Source: Bacteroidota bacterium (GTDB taxonomy: Bacteria; Bacteroidota; Bacteroidia; 2-12-FULL-35-15). From it: DNA of 64,000 nt. The stretch is taken from the NCBI GenBank assembly GCA_017303895.1, contig JAFLBF010000006.1, positions 1-64,000 on the forward strand, read 5' to 3'. Numbering within the stretch: the stretch's first letter is position 1; every line of letters starts with the position of its first letter. The notes beneath the pieces were generated by a model. That model did no database searches. It had not been told where the DNA came from and was given only the letters and a program-made list of their open reading frames with translations. Both the position numbers and the translations under genes were made by a program. Shown in pieces: positions 15,219-23,398 of this stretch.

Positions 15219-16226
15219 CTATTGTTTAATAATTTTCCTGGATCCAATCGTATTATTTCTCTCATCTATTAATTTCACCAGATACATTCCTGCATGAGTA
15301 GAACTAAGATCCAATTTTGTTTTCCCACTAATTTTATTCTCTAATATTTTATTCCCTAACAGATCGAAGAGTTGAACAACAATATGTTCACTATTGGTTT
15401 TAAGATCAATTGTAAATGAGTCATGAAATGGATTCGGATATAGCTCAAATCCATTTGAATTTTTGAGCTGATCAATATTTACTGAACAATTTTCACTGAA
15501 ATAGCTAATGGAATCGATGTTTGTCCAGTAAGATGTACAATAAGCGGTGTCGCTTACTTCTATGCAGTGTAGGTTGGGGTTATTCCTTGTGTCAATATTT
15601 GCAGGTTGAATATGAGCGTTGTTTCCGTTCTTCAAATTTAAACTTGACAAAGAATTGTTATTGCACCATAGTGCTGATAAATCGTGATTATTCGACACAT
15701 CTAAATTTGTTAATAGATTGTTATCGCATTTCAGTACCCACATTTTATTATTAGTGGAAACATCTAGCGTTGTTAAATAGTTTTGATGACAAGAAAATTG
15801 TTCTAGGGAAGTATCACCAATTACATTAATACTTGTTAATAGATTGTTGCCGCAGTATAAATGTGCTAATTCTGTATTCGAAGAAACATCTAAGCTTGTA
15901 AGCTGATTGTTTGAGCAAAAAAGATGTGTTAAATGTACATTTGAAGAAATATCTAAACTCGTTAATTGATTGAAAGAGATTTTTAACATAGTGATATTAG
16001 GAAAAGATTCAATCCCTGTTAAATCGCTTATATTCATGCTAAAACATGCTATTTCTCCAGAATGATTTGTTGCTTCTGTTACCTGTATCTCGTTATCGAA
16101 GTTTGTGTTTATTGTTGAATCAGATAGAAGACATGTTTTGAAATTTTGATCTGGAATAAAAACAACTTGTGCTTCTGTTGAAAGAACAAGTAATGTATAT
16201 GTAAGTATAAAAATGAATTTTTTCAT
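15219..16226 (-). CDS. Secreted leucine-rich-repeat protein with T9SS type A sorting domain
   Basis: The start is taken as ATG 16226 (MKKFIFILTYTLLVLSTEAQ, a clean signal peptide) rather than the upstream ATG at 16244. The middle contains at least five tandem 21-residue LRRs of the form LTSLDVSSNTxLxxLxCxxN. The last 80 residues form a type A sorting domain (ELYPNPFHDSFTIDL, then LDLSSTHAGMYLVKL, ending in a basic strand), which directs export by T9SS and surface attachment. Such LRRs usually mediate protein binding. The gene looks AT-richer than its neighbours, which may indicate separate acquisition. Confidence 0.92.
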   Translation of the reverse strand: MKKFIFILTYTLLVLSTEAQVVFIPDQNFKTCLLSDSTINTNFDNEIQVTEATNHSGEIACFSMNISDLTGIESFPNITMLKISFNQLTSLDISSNVHLTHLFCSNNQLTSLDVSSNTELAHLYCGNNLLTSINVIGDTSLEQFSCHQNYLTTLDVSTNNKMWVLKCDNNLLTNLDVSNNHDLSALWCNNNSLSSLNLKNGNNAHIQPANIDTRNNPNLHCIEVSDTAYCTSYWTNIDSISYFSENCSVNIDQLKNSNGFELYPNPFHDSFTIDLKTNSEHIVVQLFDLLGNKILENKISGKTKLDLSSTHAGMYLVKLIDERNNTIGSRKIIKQ

Positions 16227-16408
16227 GATGTGATTTTTTATCAAAGGAATTGATAATTTATTTCAATCTGAAAAAAATCGACTATTTTTTATTCGAATTT
16301 TATATGTGTCTAATTGTATAAAATGGTGTTTTATTTTGTATATAAAATGCTGAAAATAAGAGCTTTAATGTTTGTTTGGTCGAAATTAAATATACTTGTC
16401 TAAATGAA

Positions 16409-16439
16409 AAAAGAGGCATGATCAACTCATGCCTCTTTT
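16409..16439 (-). terminator. Terminator of the ALDH gene (bidirectional hairpin)
   Basis: AAAAGAGGCATGA, loop TCAAC, TCATGCCTCTTTT: a 13-bp perfect stem with A/T tracts on both sides, 20 bp downstream of the ALDH stop on the minus strand. Confidence 0.85.
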
Positions 16440-16459
16440 ATAATATATATTGATCATTT

Positions 16460-17905
16460 CTATTTCAACTTAATACATACATTCTTCGGTTCGGTAAAGA
16501 AATGCAAGGCTTCAAATCCGCCTTCACGTCCTACACCCGAGCCTTTTACTCCACCAAATGGTGTGCGTAGGTCGCGCAACAACCAGCAATTGATCCAAAC
16601 AATTCCTGCATGTAAATTACCTGCTACACGGTGTGCGCGGGTTAAATTTTCGGTCCATACAATGGATGCTAATCCATATTGTGTGCTATTGGCATAACCC
16701 AATACTTCTTCTTCTGTATCAAATGGCATTATGGTTACAACAGGCCCGAAGATCTCTTCCTGATTGGTTCTGCAATTGAATGATAATCCTTCAATAACAG
16801 TTGGTGCAATGTAATAACCTTCTGCAAATTCGCCTTCCAGTTTTACCTGATGGCCTCCACACAATACTGTTCCTCCTTCTTGCTTGGCAAGTTCTACATA
16901 GGATAATACTTTTTCCATGTGCGGCTTCGAAACAACTGCGCCCAACTTGCTGTCTTTATCAGCAGGGTTGCCCACCTTCATTTCTTTTACACGCTTCACA
17001 AATTCTGTCTTGAATTTTTCATAGATAGGACGTTCTACAAAAATGCGTGATCCACAAAGGCAGATCTGTCCCTGATTTGCAAAAGAAGAATTCAATGTTG
17101 TTTTGATCATCTTCTCAAAATCGCAATCTGCAAAAATGATATTCGGATTCTTTCCACCCAATTCCAGCGATAGTTTTTTAAACATCGGAGCAGCTACTTT
17201 TGCGATTTCTGCACCGGTTTTGGTTCCTCCGGTAAAGGAGATCAATGGAATTTTTGGATGTGATGTGATGGCTGATCCTACTTTATGTCCGTAACCGTGT
17301 ACAATGTTCAATACTCCTTTTGGTAATCCGGCTTCTATACAAAGTTCAGAAAATAAATAAGCAGTCATTGGTGTTACTTCCGATGGCTTTGCCACCACAC
17401 AATTTCCGGAAGCAATAGCAGGTGCAATTTTCCAGGTGAACAAGTATAATGGTAAATTCCAGGGAGAGATACAGCCTGCCACACCAACAGGTGTGCGCAA
17501 AGTATAGTTGATCGCAGTATCTTCCATCGAATGACTTTCGGAAGCATAATGCAAAATAGCAGTCGCATAAAAATGGAAATTAGCTGCTGCACGTGGAATG
17601 TCCACCATTCTTGCTAATGCAACAGGTTTGCCATTATCGGTTGATTCTGCAATGGCAAAACGCTCCATGTTCTTTTCGATTAGTTCCGATATCTTTAGCA
17701 TGATGCGTGAACGTTCATCCTTTGGAGTAACGCTCCAGCCGGGGAATGCTTTTAATGCAGCTTCTGTTGCCAGTTCAACATCACGTTCATCGGAATCAGG
17801 GATATAAGAATATACTTTGCCTGTGGATGGATTGTAATTGTCGATATATTGTTTACCAACAGGTTCGATCAATTCACCGTTGATATAGTTTTTAATGTGT
17901 GTCAT
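16460..17905 (-). CDS. Aldehyde dehydrogenase, 2-aminomuconic 6-semialdehyde dehydrogenase-like
   Basis: 481 residues of the NAD(P)-dependent ALDH superfamily. Catalytic residues are Asn150 (SPWN), Glu248 (LELGGKNP) and Cys282 (GQICLC). The C-terminal signature WINCWLLRDLRTPFGG matches the AMSDH/ALDH8A1 branch, in which an Arg before PFGG binds the substrate carboxylate. This enzyme oxidises 2-aminomuconate semialdehyde to 2-aminomuconate in the kynurenine pathway; the 2-aminomuconate deaminase-like RidA at 4369 would act next. The genes are 12 kb apart, so joint function is inferred. A related hydroxymuconic semialdehyde substrate is possible. It stands alone, with its own promoter element and terminator. 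Confidence 0.88.
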   Translation of the reverse strand: MTHIKNYINGELIEPVGKQYIDNYNPSTGKVYSYIPDSDERDVELATEAALKAFPGWSVTPKDERSRIMLKISELIEKNMERFAIAESTDNGKPVALARMVDIPRAAANFHFYATAILHYASESHSMEDTAINYTLRTPVGVAGCISPWNLPLYLFTWKIAPAIASGNCVVAKPSEVTPMTAYLFSELCIEAGLPKGVLNIVHGYGHKVGSAITSHPKIPLISFTGGTKTGAEIAKVAAPMFKKLSLELGGKNPNIIFADCDFEKMIKTTLNSSFANQGQICLCGSRIFVERPIYEKFKTEFVKRVKEMKVGNPADKDSKLGAVVSKPHMEKVLSYVELAKQEGGTVLCGGHQVKLEGEFAEGYYIAPTVIEGLSFNCRTNQEEIFGPVVTIMPFDTEEEVLGYANSTQYGLASIVWTENLTRAHRVAGNLHAGIVWINCWLLRDLRTPFGGVKGSGVGREGGFEALHFFTEPKNVCIKLK

Positions 17906-17926
17906 TTGAGGATCAATTTAGGCTAA

Positions 17927-17934
17927 CAAAGATA
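17927..17934 (-). promoter_or_regulatory. -7 promoter element (TATCTTTG) of the ALDH gene
   Basis: The minus strand reads TATCTTTG, a full TAnnTTTG match, 21 bp upstream of the ATG. It lies 3 bp from the T-tract of the preceding gene's terminator (17938-17967). Confidence 0.55.
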
Positions 17935-17937
17935 ACA

Positions 17938-17967
17938 AAAAAGAGGCTCAAAATGGCGCCTCTTTTT
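17938..17967 (-). terminator. Terminator of the periplasmic protein gene at 17991
   Basis: AAAAAGAGGC, a 10-base loop, GCCTCTTTTT: a 10-bp perfect stem, T-rich on the minus strand, 23 bp after the stop of the 17991-18680 gene. Confidence 0.8.
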
Positions 17968-17990
17968 ATCACGAACGTGCAGGGGATGTG

Positions 17991-18680
17991 TTATGGGATA
18001 ACGATCTTTTCACTTGTGCTTTGTTTGTTGTGAATGATGTTCAAGAAATAAGTCCCTTTTTTCTCCAACTTAATTTCTTTGGAATAATTGCCACCTTCTT
18101 TCTGACTATCATAATGGATCTGTTTTCCGTTCTCATCCAAAATGCTCACATTGATAGGTTCTTTTGAAGAAGAAGCCATGTCGATCTTTACAGCATTTTT
18201 CTTCACATTGATAGTTACATTGAGATCTTCCTTTTCTGCTTTCCCATCATTGATCACCACGGTCTTTTTTACCACTTTTTTCTCCGATGTTGCTTCTCCT
18301 TCTTTTCCTCCTTCTTTGACGATCACTTTGGTGGTCGTATTTCCGTTTTCATCGGTAGTTACTTCAATGTTTTCATTATTGGAATCATGAATGCTGTAAG
18401 CGAATGCCATTGCATCTTCTGCATTTTTTTCGTCACCGTTAATGATGATCTTCTTTACTATTTTTTTGTCTCCCGCTTTTCCATCTTCAGAGATGACCAT
18501 TGTAATTTGTTTTTCAATTTCAGCGATCTCATCCTTTCCGATCGTTTTCTCGGATATGGTTGTGTCGCCATTCACGATGGTGATCGTTTTTACTTTTGCA
18601 TTTTGTCCACAGGCCACTCCTGTTATTGCTATTGCAACCACTAAGGATGCGGCAATGGTTTTGTTGTATAGGTTTTTCAT
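17991..18680 (-). CDS. Envelope protein of unknown function, divergent from the two-component system
   Basis: 229 residues. An N-terminal hydrophobic segment ends GVACGQ, which could be a weak lipobox (Cys24) or a signal peptidase I site. The body is charged and repetitive (KIVKKIIINGDEKN, KKVVKKTVVINDGK). The last 55 residues (PINVSILDENGK, then KKGTYFLNIIHN, ending KIVIP) resemble a T9SS type A sorting domain but are weaker. No family recognised. It is transcribed away from the RprX-like kinase and shares with it a regulatory region carrying four TGTTAA boxes, so it is a likely target of that system. Confidence 0.8.
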   Translation of the reverse strand: MKNLYNKTIAASLVVAIAITGVACGQNAKVKTITIVNGDTTISEKTIGKDEIAEIEKQITMVISEDGKAGDKKIVKKIIINGDEKNAEDAMAFAYSIHDSNNENIEVTTDENGNTTTKVIVKEGGKEGEATSEKKVVKKTVVINDGKAEKEDLNVTINVKKNAVKIDMASSSKEPINVSILDENGKQIHYDSQKEGGNYSKEIKLEKKGTYFLNIIHNKQSTSEKIVIP

Positions 18681-18740
18681 GGTTTAAGAGATTAAATTGT
18701 TTTTAATAATTGTAAATTTGGTTGCAACAAATTTCTGAGG

Positions 18741-18748
18741 CAAACATA
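18741..18748 (-). promoter_or_regulatory. -7 promoter element (TATGTTTG) of the 17991-18680 gene
   Basis: The minus strand reads TATGTTTG (full TAnnTTTG match), 60 bp upstream of the ATG. No TTG -33 box is present; the first TGTTAA box (18770-18775) occupies that position, 21 bp away. Confidence 0.55.
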
Positions 18749-18769
18749 GAGCATCTATTTACCGGGTGC

Positions 18770-18806
18770 TGTTAAAGCCCTGTTAATGCCTGTTAAATAA
18801 TGTTAA
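18770..18806. promoter_or_regulatory. Candidate response-regulator operator: four TGTTAA boxes at 10-11 bp spacing
   Basis: TGTTAA occurs at 18770, 18781, 18791 and 18801 (TTAACA on the minus strand). One-helical-turn spacing of direct repeats is characteristic of OmpR/PhoB-family operators, and TTAACA-type repeats with an 11-bp period are the known PhoP box of Bacillus. The array lies between the two divergent -7 boxes, neither of which has a TTG -33 element. The probable ligand is the RprY-like regulator encoded at 20478. Confidence 0.6.
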
Positions 18807-18833
18807 TGGTTTTAAGCATCTGTTTGAATGCCT

Positions 18834-18841
18834 TATTTTTG
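18834..18841 (+). promoter_or_regulatory. -7 promoter element (TATTTTTG) of the two-component operon
   Basis: TATTTTTG matches TAnnTTTG fully and lies 8 bp before the ATG at 18850, so the mRNA is nearly leaderless. No TTG -33 box at suitable spacing; the last TGTTAA box ends 27 bp upstream. Confidence 0.6.
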
Positions 18842-18849
18842 CGGTACAA

Positions 18850-20466
18850 ATGAACAAAAGCAATATTAAGATAATTACCATTATGGCGAGTTTGGCGCTG
18901 ATCGGCCTTATTGCTATTCAGGTGTATTGGGTAAATAATGCTATTTCATTGGGGCAGGATAGGTTTGAACAAAGTGTGAATGAAGCCTTGAACAATGTGG
19001 TGTATCGTTTGGAAAAGTTCAAAGCAGCTGCCAAGATCACCCAAAAATTCAATTTCCGTAAACAAGGTATCCGTTATTATTCAACAGTAGATATATCAGG
19101 TGACAAAACAAGTTTGGTCTCCGATTCCTTGGGCGATAAAGTTTCGTATCAACTTCCAAAGAATAAACTAAATGTGAAGATCGTTGAGGAGTTTGTTTCT
19201 GATTCGAATGGTGTGATCGTTAAAAAATCAAGAGAGAAGAATTTTTCGGCCGATACTTCTTCGAAAGAGCTGGATGCTAAATTGAAAGCCGAAGGGCCGC
19301 TCATGCATCCGATGGATTCAGCTGATTACAGCGATCAGTGGTTTGCCAACAAAACAAACATGGTGAACGATATCTTTGATGAATTGGTAAGTATCAACGT
19401 TTATAATGATTATGACAAGCGCATCGATACCTTGTTGATCGATTCAATTTTGAGAGTGGAATTGATGGAGAAGGGAGTGGATGCAGATTATATCTTCGGC
19501 ATTACACCGAGCAAGAATCCTCCCATGGATTCAACAGGTTTGACCGACAAACAAAAAAAGATCTATCAATCACCTTTTAAAGTAAACTTATCACCTGATA
19601 ATATATTTATCAAGCCGCAATTCCTTTCTGTTTCTTTCCCGAATCAGAAAAGATATATTCTAAGCTCCATGTGGTTTTTGTTACTCATTTCTATTGCCTT
19701 CATGCTTGCTTTGATCTTCTCCTTCTACTACACGATCTCTACGATCTTAAAACAGAAAAAACTTTCAGAGATCAAGAATGACTTTATTAGCAACATGACA
19801 CATGAGTTCAAAACACCCATTTCTACCATCTCTCTTGCTTGTGAAGTGCTAGGTGATCAGTCGGTGGAAAAATCACCGGAACGTGTAAGCAATTATGTAC
19901 GCATGATCGGTGATGAGAACAAACGGTTGAGTTTGCTGGTGGAGAATATTTTGCAAACGGCTATTTTAGATAAAGGGCAGTTTAAGTTGAAATTGCAGCA
20001 GATCGATGTACACAACTTAATAGAGCAAACCATTACTAATATTAAGTTACAGGTAGAAAACAAAGAAGGAGAAATTGAAAAATATTTGAATGCAAGTAAG
20101 TTTGTTATTGAGGCCGATCGAGTTCATGTTACAAATATTGTATTTAACTTGATCGATAATGCACTTAAGTATTCTTCCGATAAACCAAAGATCAAGATCT
20201 CCACAAAGAACGATATGGAAGGAGTGTTCATCTCTGTACAAGATAATGGTATCGGGATCAGCAAGGAAAATCAAAAGCGTATCTTTGATACGATGTACCG
20301 TGTTCCTACCGGAAATATTCACAATGTAAAAGGATTTGGCTTAGGATTGAGTTATGTGAAAGTGGTGGTGGAGAAGCATGGTGGTTCGATCAGTGTAGAA
20401 AGTGAATTGGGGAAAGGTTCTACATTCACAGTTTATTTACCTTTCAATATAGATAACAATCATTAA
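18850..20466 (+). CDS. Sensor histidine kinase, RprX-like
   Basis: 538 residues. Two membrane segments (about 8-30 and 275-300) flank a periplasmic sensor region of about 240 residues. The cytoplasmic part has a HisKA domain with His318 in NMTHEFKTPIS, then a HATPase_c domain: N box FNLIDNALKYS, G1 box DNGIGIS, and the F/G2 segment MYRVPTGNIHNVKGFGLGLS. The latter is characteristic of the RprX family of Bacteroidota. It is followed 11 bp later by its response regulator. The signal is unknown. The four TGTTAA boxes upstream suggest autoregulation. Confidence 0.92.
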   Translation: MNKSNIKIITIMASLALIGLIAIQVYWVNNAISLGQDRFEQSVNEALNNVVYRLEKFKAAAKITQKFNFRKQGIRYYSTVDISGDKTSLVSDSLGDKVSYQLPKNKLNVKIVEEFVSDSNGVIVKKSREKNFSADTSSKELDAKLKAEGPLMHPMDSADYSDQWFANKTNMVNDIFDELVSINVYNDYDKRIDTLLIDSILRVELMEKGVDADYIFGITPSKNPPMDSTGLTDKQKKIYQSPFKVNLSPDNIFIKPQFLSVSFPNQKRYILSSMWFLLLISIAFMLALIFSFYYTISTILKQKKLSEIKNDFISNMTHEFKTPISTISLACEVLGDQSVEKSPERVSNYVRMIGDENKRLSLLVENILQTAILDKGQFKLKLQQIDVHNLIEQTITNIKLQVENKEGEIEKYLNASKFVIEADRVHVTNIVFNLIDNALKYSSDKPKIKISTKNDMEGVFISVQDNGIGISKENQKRIFDTMYRVPTGNIHNVKGFGLGLSYVKVVVEKHGGSISVESELGKGSTFTVYLPFNIDNNH

Positions 20467-20477
20467 ACAGAATAGCT

Positions 20478-21173
20478 ATGGAAAAAACAAAAGTATTATT
20501 GGTAGAGGATGATCCTAATTTAGGAAACCTTCTAAAAGAATATCTGGAAGCAAAAGGTTATACAACCACACTTGCAACGAATGGTAAATTGGGATACGAT
20601 GTTTTTTCGAAGGACAAGTTCAATATCTGCATCCTTGATGTAATGATGCCTGTAAAGGACGGGATTACATTAGCAAAGGAGATCCGTGCTATTGATACAA
20701 CAATTCCAATTGTATTTCTTACAGCTAAATCCATGAAGGAAGATGCGATTGAAGGGTTTAAAGTTGGTGCGGATGATTATATCACGAAGCCATTCAGCAT
20801 GGAAGAACTGTTGTTACGCTTGCAAGCTATTTTGAGACGTACCGATAATAAGGCAGTGAAAAATAATGATCAAACCGAATTCAAGATCGGGAAATATAAA
20901 TTCGATTACCAGCATCAAACACTTGATCTGAAAGGATCACAACACAAGCTTACTACCAAAGAAGCAGAGTTGTTGAAACTGTTGTGTCTTCACGCAAATG
21001 ATGTGTTGGATAGAAACTTCGCATTAAAATCCATTTGGAATGATGATAATTATTTCAACGGAAGAAGTATGGATGTGTACATCGCCAAGCTTCGTAAATA
21101 CCTAAAAGAAGATCCGAATGTGGAATTGATCAATGTACATGGTAAGGGCTTTAAATTGCTGGTAGGGAAGTAG
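20478..21173 (+). CDS. OmpR-family response regulator, RprY-like
   Basis: 231 residues. Receiver domain (1-120) with acidic pair Glu9/Asp10-Asp11 in LLVEDDPN, phosphoacceptor Asp54 in ILDVMMP, and the conserved Lys in YITKPFS. The C-terminal winged helix (about 135-231) contains LTTKEAELLKLL and a recognition segment RSMDVYIAKLRKYL. It is the partner of the kinase encoded 11 bp upstream and the likely binder of the TGTTAA array at 18770-18806. It converges on a T9SS cargo gene with a 4-bp gap. Confidence 0.94.
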   Translation: MEKTKVLLVEDDPNLGNLLKEYLEAKGYTTTLATNGKLGYDVFSKDKFNICILDVMMPVKDGITLAKEIRAIDTTIPIVFLTAKSMKEDAIEGFKVGADDYITKPFSMEELLLRLQAILRRTDNKAVKNNDQTEFKIGKYKFDYQHQTLDLKGSQHKLTTKEAELLKLLCLHANDVLDRNFALKSIWNDDNYFNGRSMDVYIAKLRKYLKEDPNVELINVHGKGFKLLVGK

Positions 21174-21177
21174 AACA

Positions 21178-23373
21178 CTATCGAACAAGTGTTACTCTGC
21201 CAATGTATTGATGATCCATTTGTTGTACATCGTCTCTGAATACGATCTTATATACATAAACATCGTCAGTACATAATTTTCCTTTGTAATAACCATTCCA
21301 GCCTTCATACATATCGTTGGTCTTAAATATTTGTTCTCCCCAACGGTCGAAGATCAAAAATTCATAATTGTGCACTCCTAATATCACCGGTTTGAATACA
21401 TCATTTAAACCATTGTTGTTGGGTGTAAATGCATTCGGGATCCAGAATAAAAATTCAGGACGGATGATGACTTCGGAATATGCAGTGTCTTTGCAACCAT
21501 TAGTGTTGACTACTACTTGCATCACTGTGTATGTTCCCGGTGCGGTGAAGGTATGTGTGGTATCACAATTGGAGCTGTAATAACCATCGCCCCAATACAT
21601 ATCACAATCAATGGCTCCAATGCTTTGATCGACCGTACTTACATTCGGGAAAAAGATAGAGGTGTCTTTGGGCGATACCGTGAAACCTGCTACAGGAGAT
21701 GGATATACGTCTAATAAAGAAGGTAAGGCAAATGTATCTTTACAACCGTTTGCATCAGTAATGATTAAATTAGTTGAGTAACTTCCGATCGCTGTATATT
21801 GATAAGAAGGATTTTGTTCGGAAGCTGTTCCACCATCACCAAACGACCATTGGTAGGTTAAGGCCGTTGTTGCGATGGAGCTGTCAACAAAATGAACAGG
21901 TTGCAGGTCGCAAGCAAGTGAAGATGCTAATCCATAATTGGCAATAGGCTTAGGAAAAACCTCTACTGTTCCGGTATAGGTTTCTGTACAACCGTTTTCA
22001 GAAACGGTAAGTGTAATAGGGAAAACACCAACAGTATCAAAAACAATATTGTTAGGATTTTGCTGATTGCTGGTGCTTGGATTTGCATGTGATCCGAAAT
22101 CCCAGCTAAATGTTCCATTGCCTTGAAATGCTCCTGCTGCTGTTAGATTAAAACTATTCTCATAGATACATTCTCCGGGTGGTGATGCAAAGTTCGGATC
22201 TAATAATGGTTGAATATCAAATGTATTCACTGCTGTATCCGCACAAAGTGTTCCCGGATTGATGATCAACGTAACATTATAATTGCCCGGTGCAGGATAC
22301 GTGTATGTCGGTGCCAGGATGGAAGAAACATCGGATGTGGTAGTCGGATCACCAAAATCCCATTGATAACTGAACGCATTCAAACTGGTTTGTGAAAAGT
22401 TAACGGTATAGCCAAAGCAAAAGGTTTGTTGCTGTGGAATAGAAGCAACCGGTAATCCCGGACAGTTGACAACGTTGAATTGAAAATCTCTTTTATTGGT
22501 ATTGATCAAAACACCATTTCTATATTCTCTCGCACATACACCCACTACCCATTGCCCGATCATGTTGGGTGTTCCGGTCATTAAACCACTCAAAGGATTC
22601 ACGGCCATGGCAGGGAATGAACTCATTGGATAACTTGCGTTATAAGGTGCTAACCACGGAACAAATGCGTATGGAGGAGAGTTGGCATCGAATGGACAAG
22701 TAGCAGGACAGCTAACACCAGTACCTGGCGCAGCTTGTGGTCCCAGGATCGGGCAGCAAGGGTCCAAGCCTGTAAATGGATCACAGAATTCATAATAGAT
22801 AGAATCTCCATCAGGATCGGTAGCCGAGTGATCGAAGATCAATGGAACTTCTGCACATAAAAAAATAGGAGGGAAGTTATTGTAGCGTGAACTGTTATTA
22901 CAAATTGCCAATGCAGGATCAGGAATGTGTGTCATGTAGGTGGAGCCAACATCACCCGGGTTGATCAAATTAAGGATCGTTTGATTTCTGCAACATCTTT
23001 GATAAACCAGATTGTATCCGCCTGCCAAGGGTGGAAGATTGACCACTGTTTGATAAACCGCTTCTTCTACACAAATATTGGTAGGAGGAGTAAAACAAGG
23101 ATTGTTGATGGTAACAGGTAATACGGTAGAGCCCGGAAAAGGAATTTGCACATTGTTGAGCAAATTACCGGCAGCATCAAAAATGAAAATGGTAGCCGGA
23201 TCATCATACGGAGCAAGTCCATTGATACAATCTCTATACAACTTAAGAGTGATGCGGTAGTCGTTGTTACCTAAACAGTCATAATAAATTTCGCCACCCA
23301 CAATATGAGTAGCGAAATTTTTAAAACTGACCAGAGTTAAAAATAGTAGTATGAGATATTTTTTGGTCCTCAT
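21178..23373 (-). CDS. Secreted PKD-domain protein with T9SS type B sorting domain
   Basis: 731 residues with a signal peptide (1-21, ending NFAT). The N-terminal half (HIVGGEIYYDCLGNNDYR onward) is a cysteine-rich domain frequent in Bacteroidota surface proteins. PKD modules follow, with YQWDFGDP, FSWDFGSH and YQWSFGDG motifs. The last 85 residues form the gliding-motility-associated type B sorting domain (IPNAFTPNNNGLNDVF, then FDRWGEQIF and WNGYYKG). It is the last gene of a three-gene run of type B cargos (24-bp gap to the next). The function of the exported protein is unknown; adhesion or matrix contact is inference. Confidence 0.92.
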   Translation of the reverse strand: MRTKKYLILLFLTLVSFKNFATHIVGGEIYYDCLGNNDYRITLKLYRDCINGLAPYDDPATIFIFDAAGNLLNNVQIPFPGSTVLPVTINNPCFTPPTNICVEEAVYQTVVNLPPLAGGYNLVYQRCCRNQTILNLINPGDVGSTYMTHIPDPALAICNNSSRYNNFPPIFLCAEVPLIFDHSATDPDGDSIYYEFCDPFTGLDPCCPILGPQAAPGTGVSCPATCPFDANSPPYAFVPWLAPYNASYPMSSFPAMAVNPLSGLMTGTPNMIGQWVVGVCAREYRNGVLINTNKRDFQFNVVNCPGLPVASIPQQQTFCFGYTVNFSQTSLNAFSYQWDFGDPTTTSDVSSILAPTYTYPAPGNYNVTLIINPGTLCADTAVNTFDIQPLLDPNFASPPGECIYENSFNLTAAGAFQGNGTFSWDFGSHANPSTSNQQNPNNIVFDTVGVFPITLTVSENGCTETYTGTVEVFPKPIANYGLASSLACDLQPVHFVDSSIATTALTYQWSFGDGGTASEQNPSYQYTAIGSYSTNLIITDANGCKDTFALPSLLDVYPSPVAGFTVSPKDTSIFFPNVSTVDQSIGAIDCDMYWGDGYYSSNCDTTHTFTAPGTYTVMQVVVNTNGCKDTAYSEVIIRPEFLFWIPNAFTPNNNGLNDVFKPVILGVHNYEFLIFDRWGEQIFKTNDMYEGWNGYYKGKLCTDDVYVYKIVFRDDVQQMDHQYIGRVTLVR

Positions 23374-23398
23374 TTTTTAACCCTTAAAAATACGTTTA

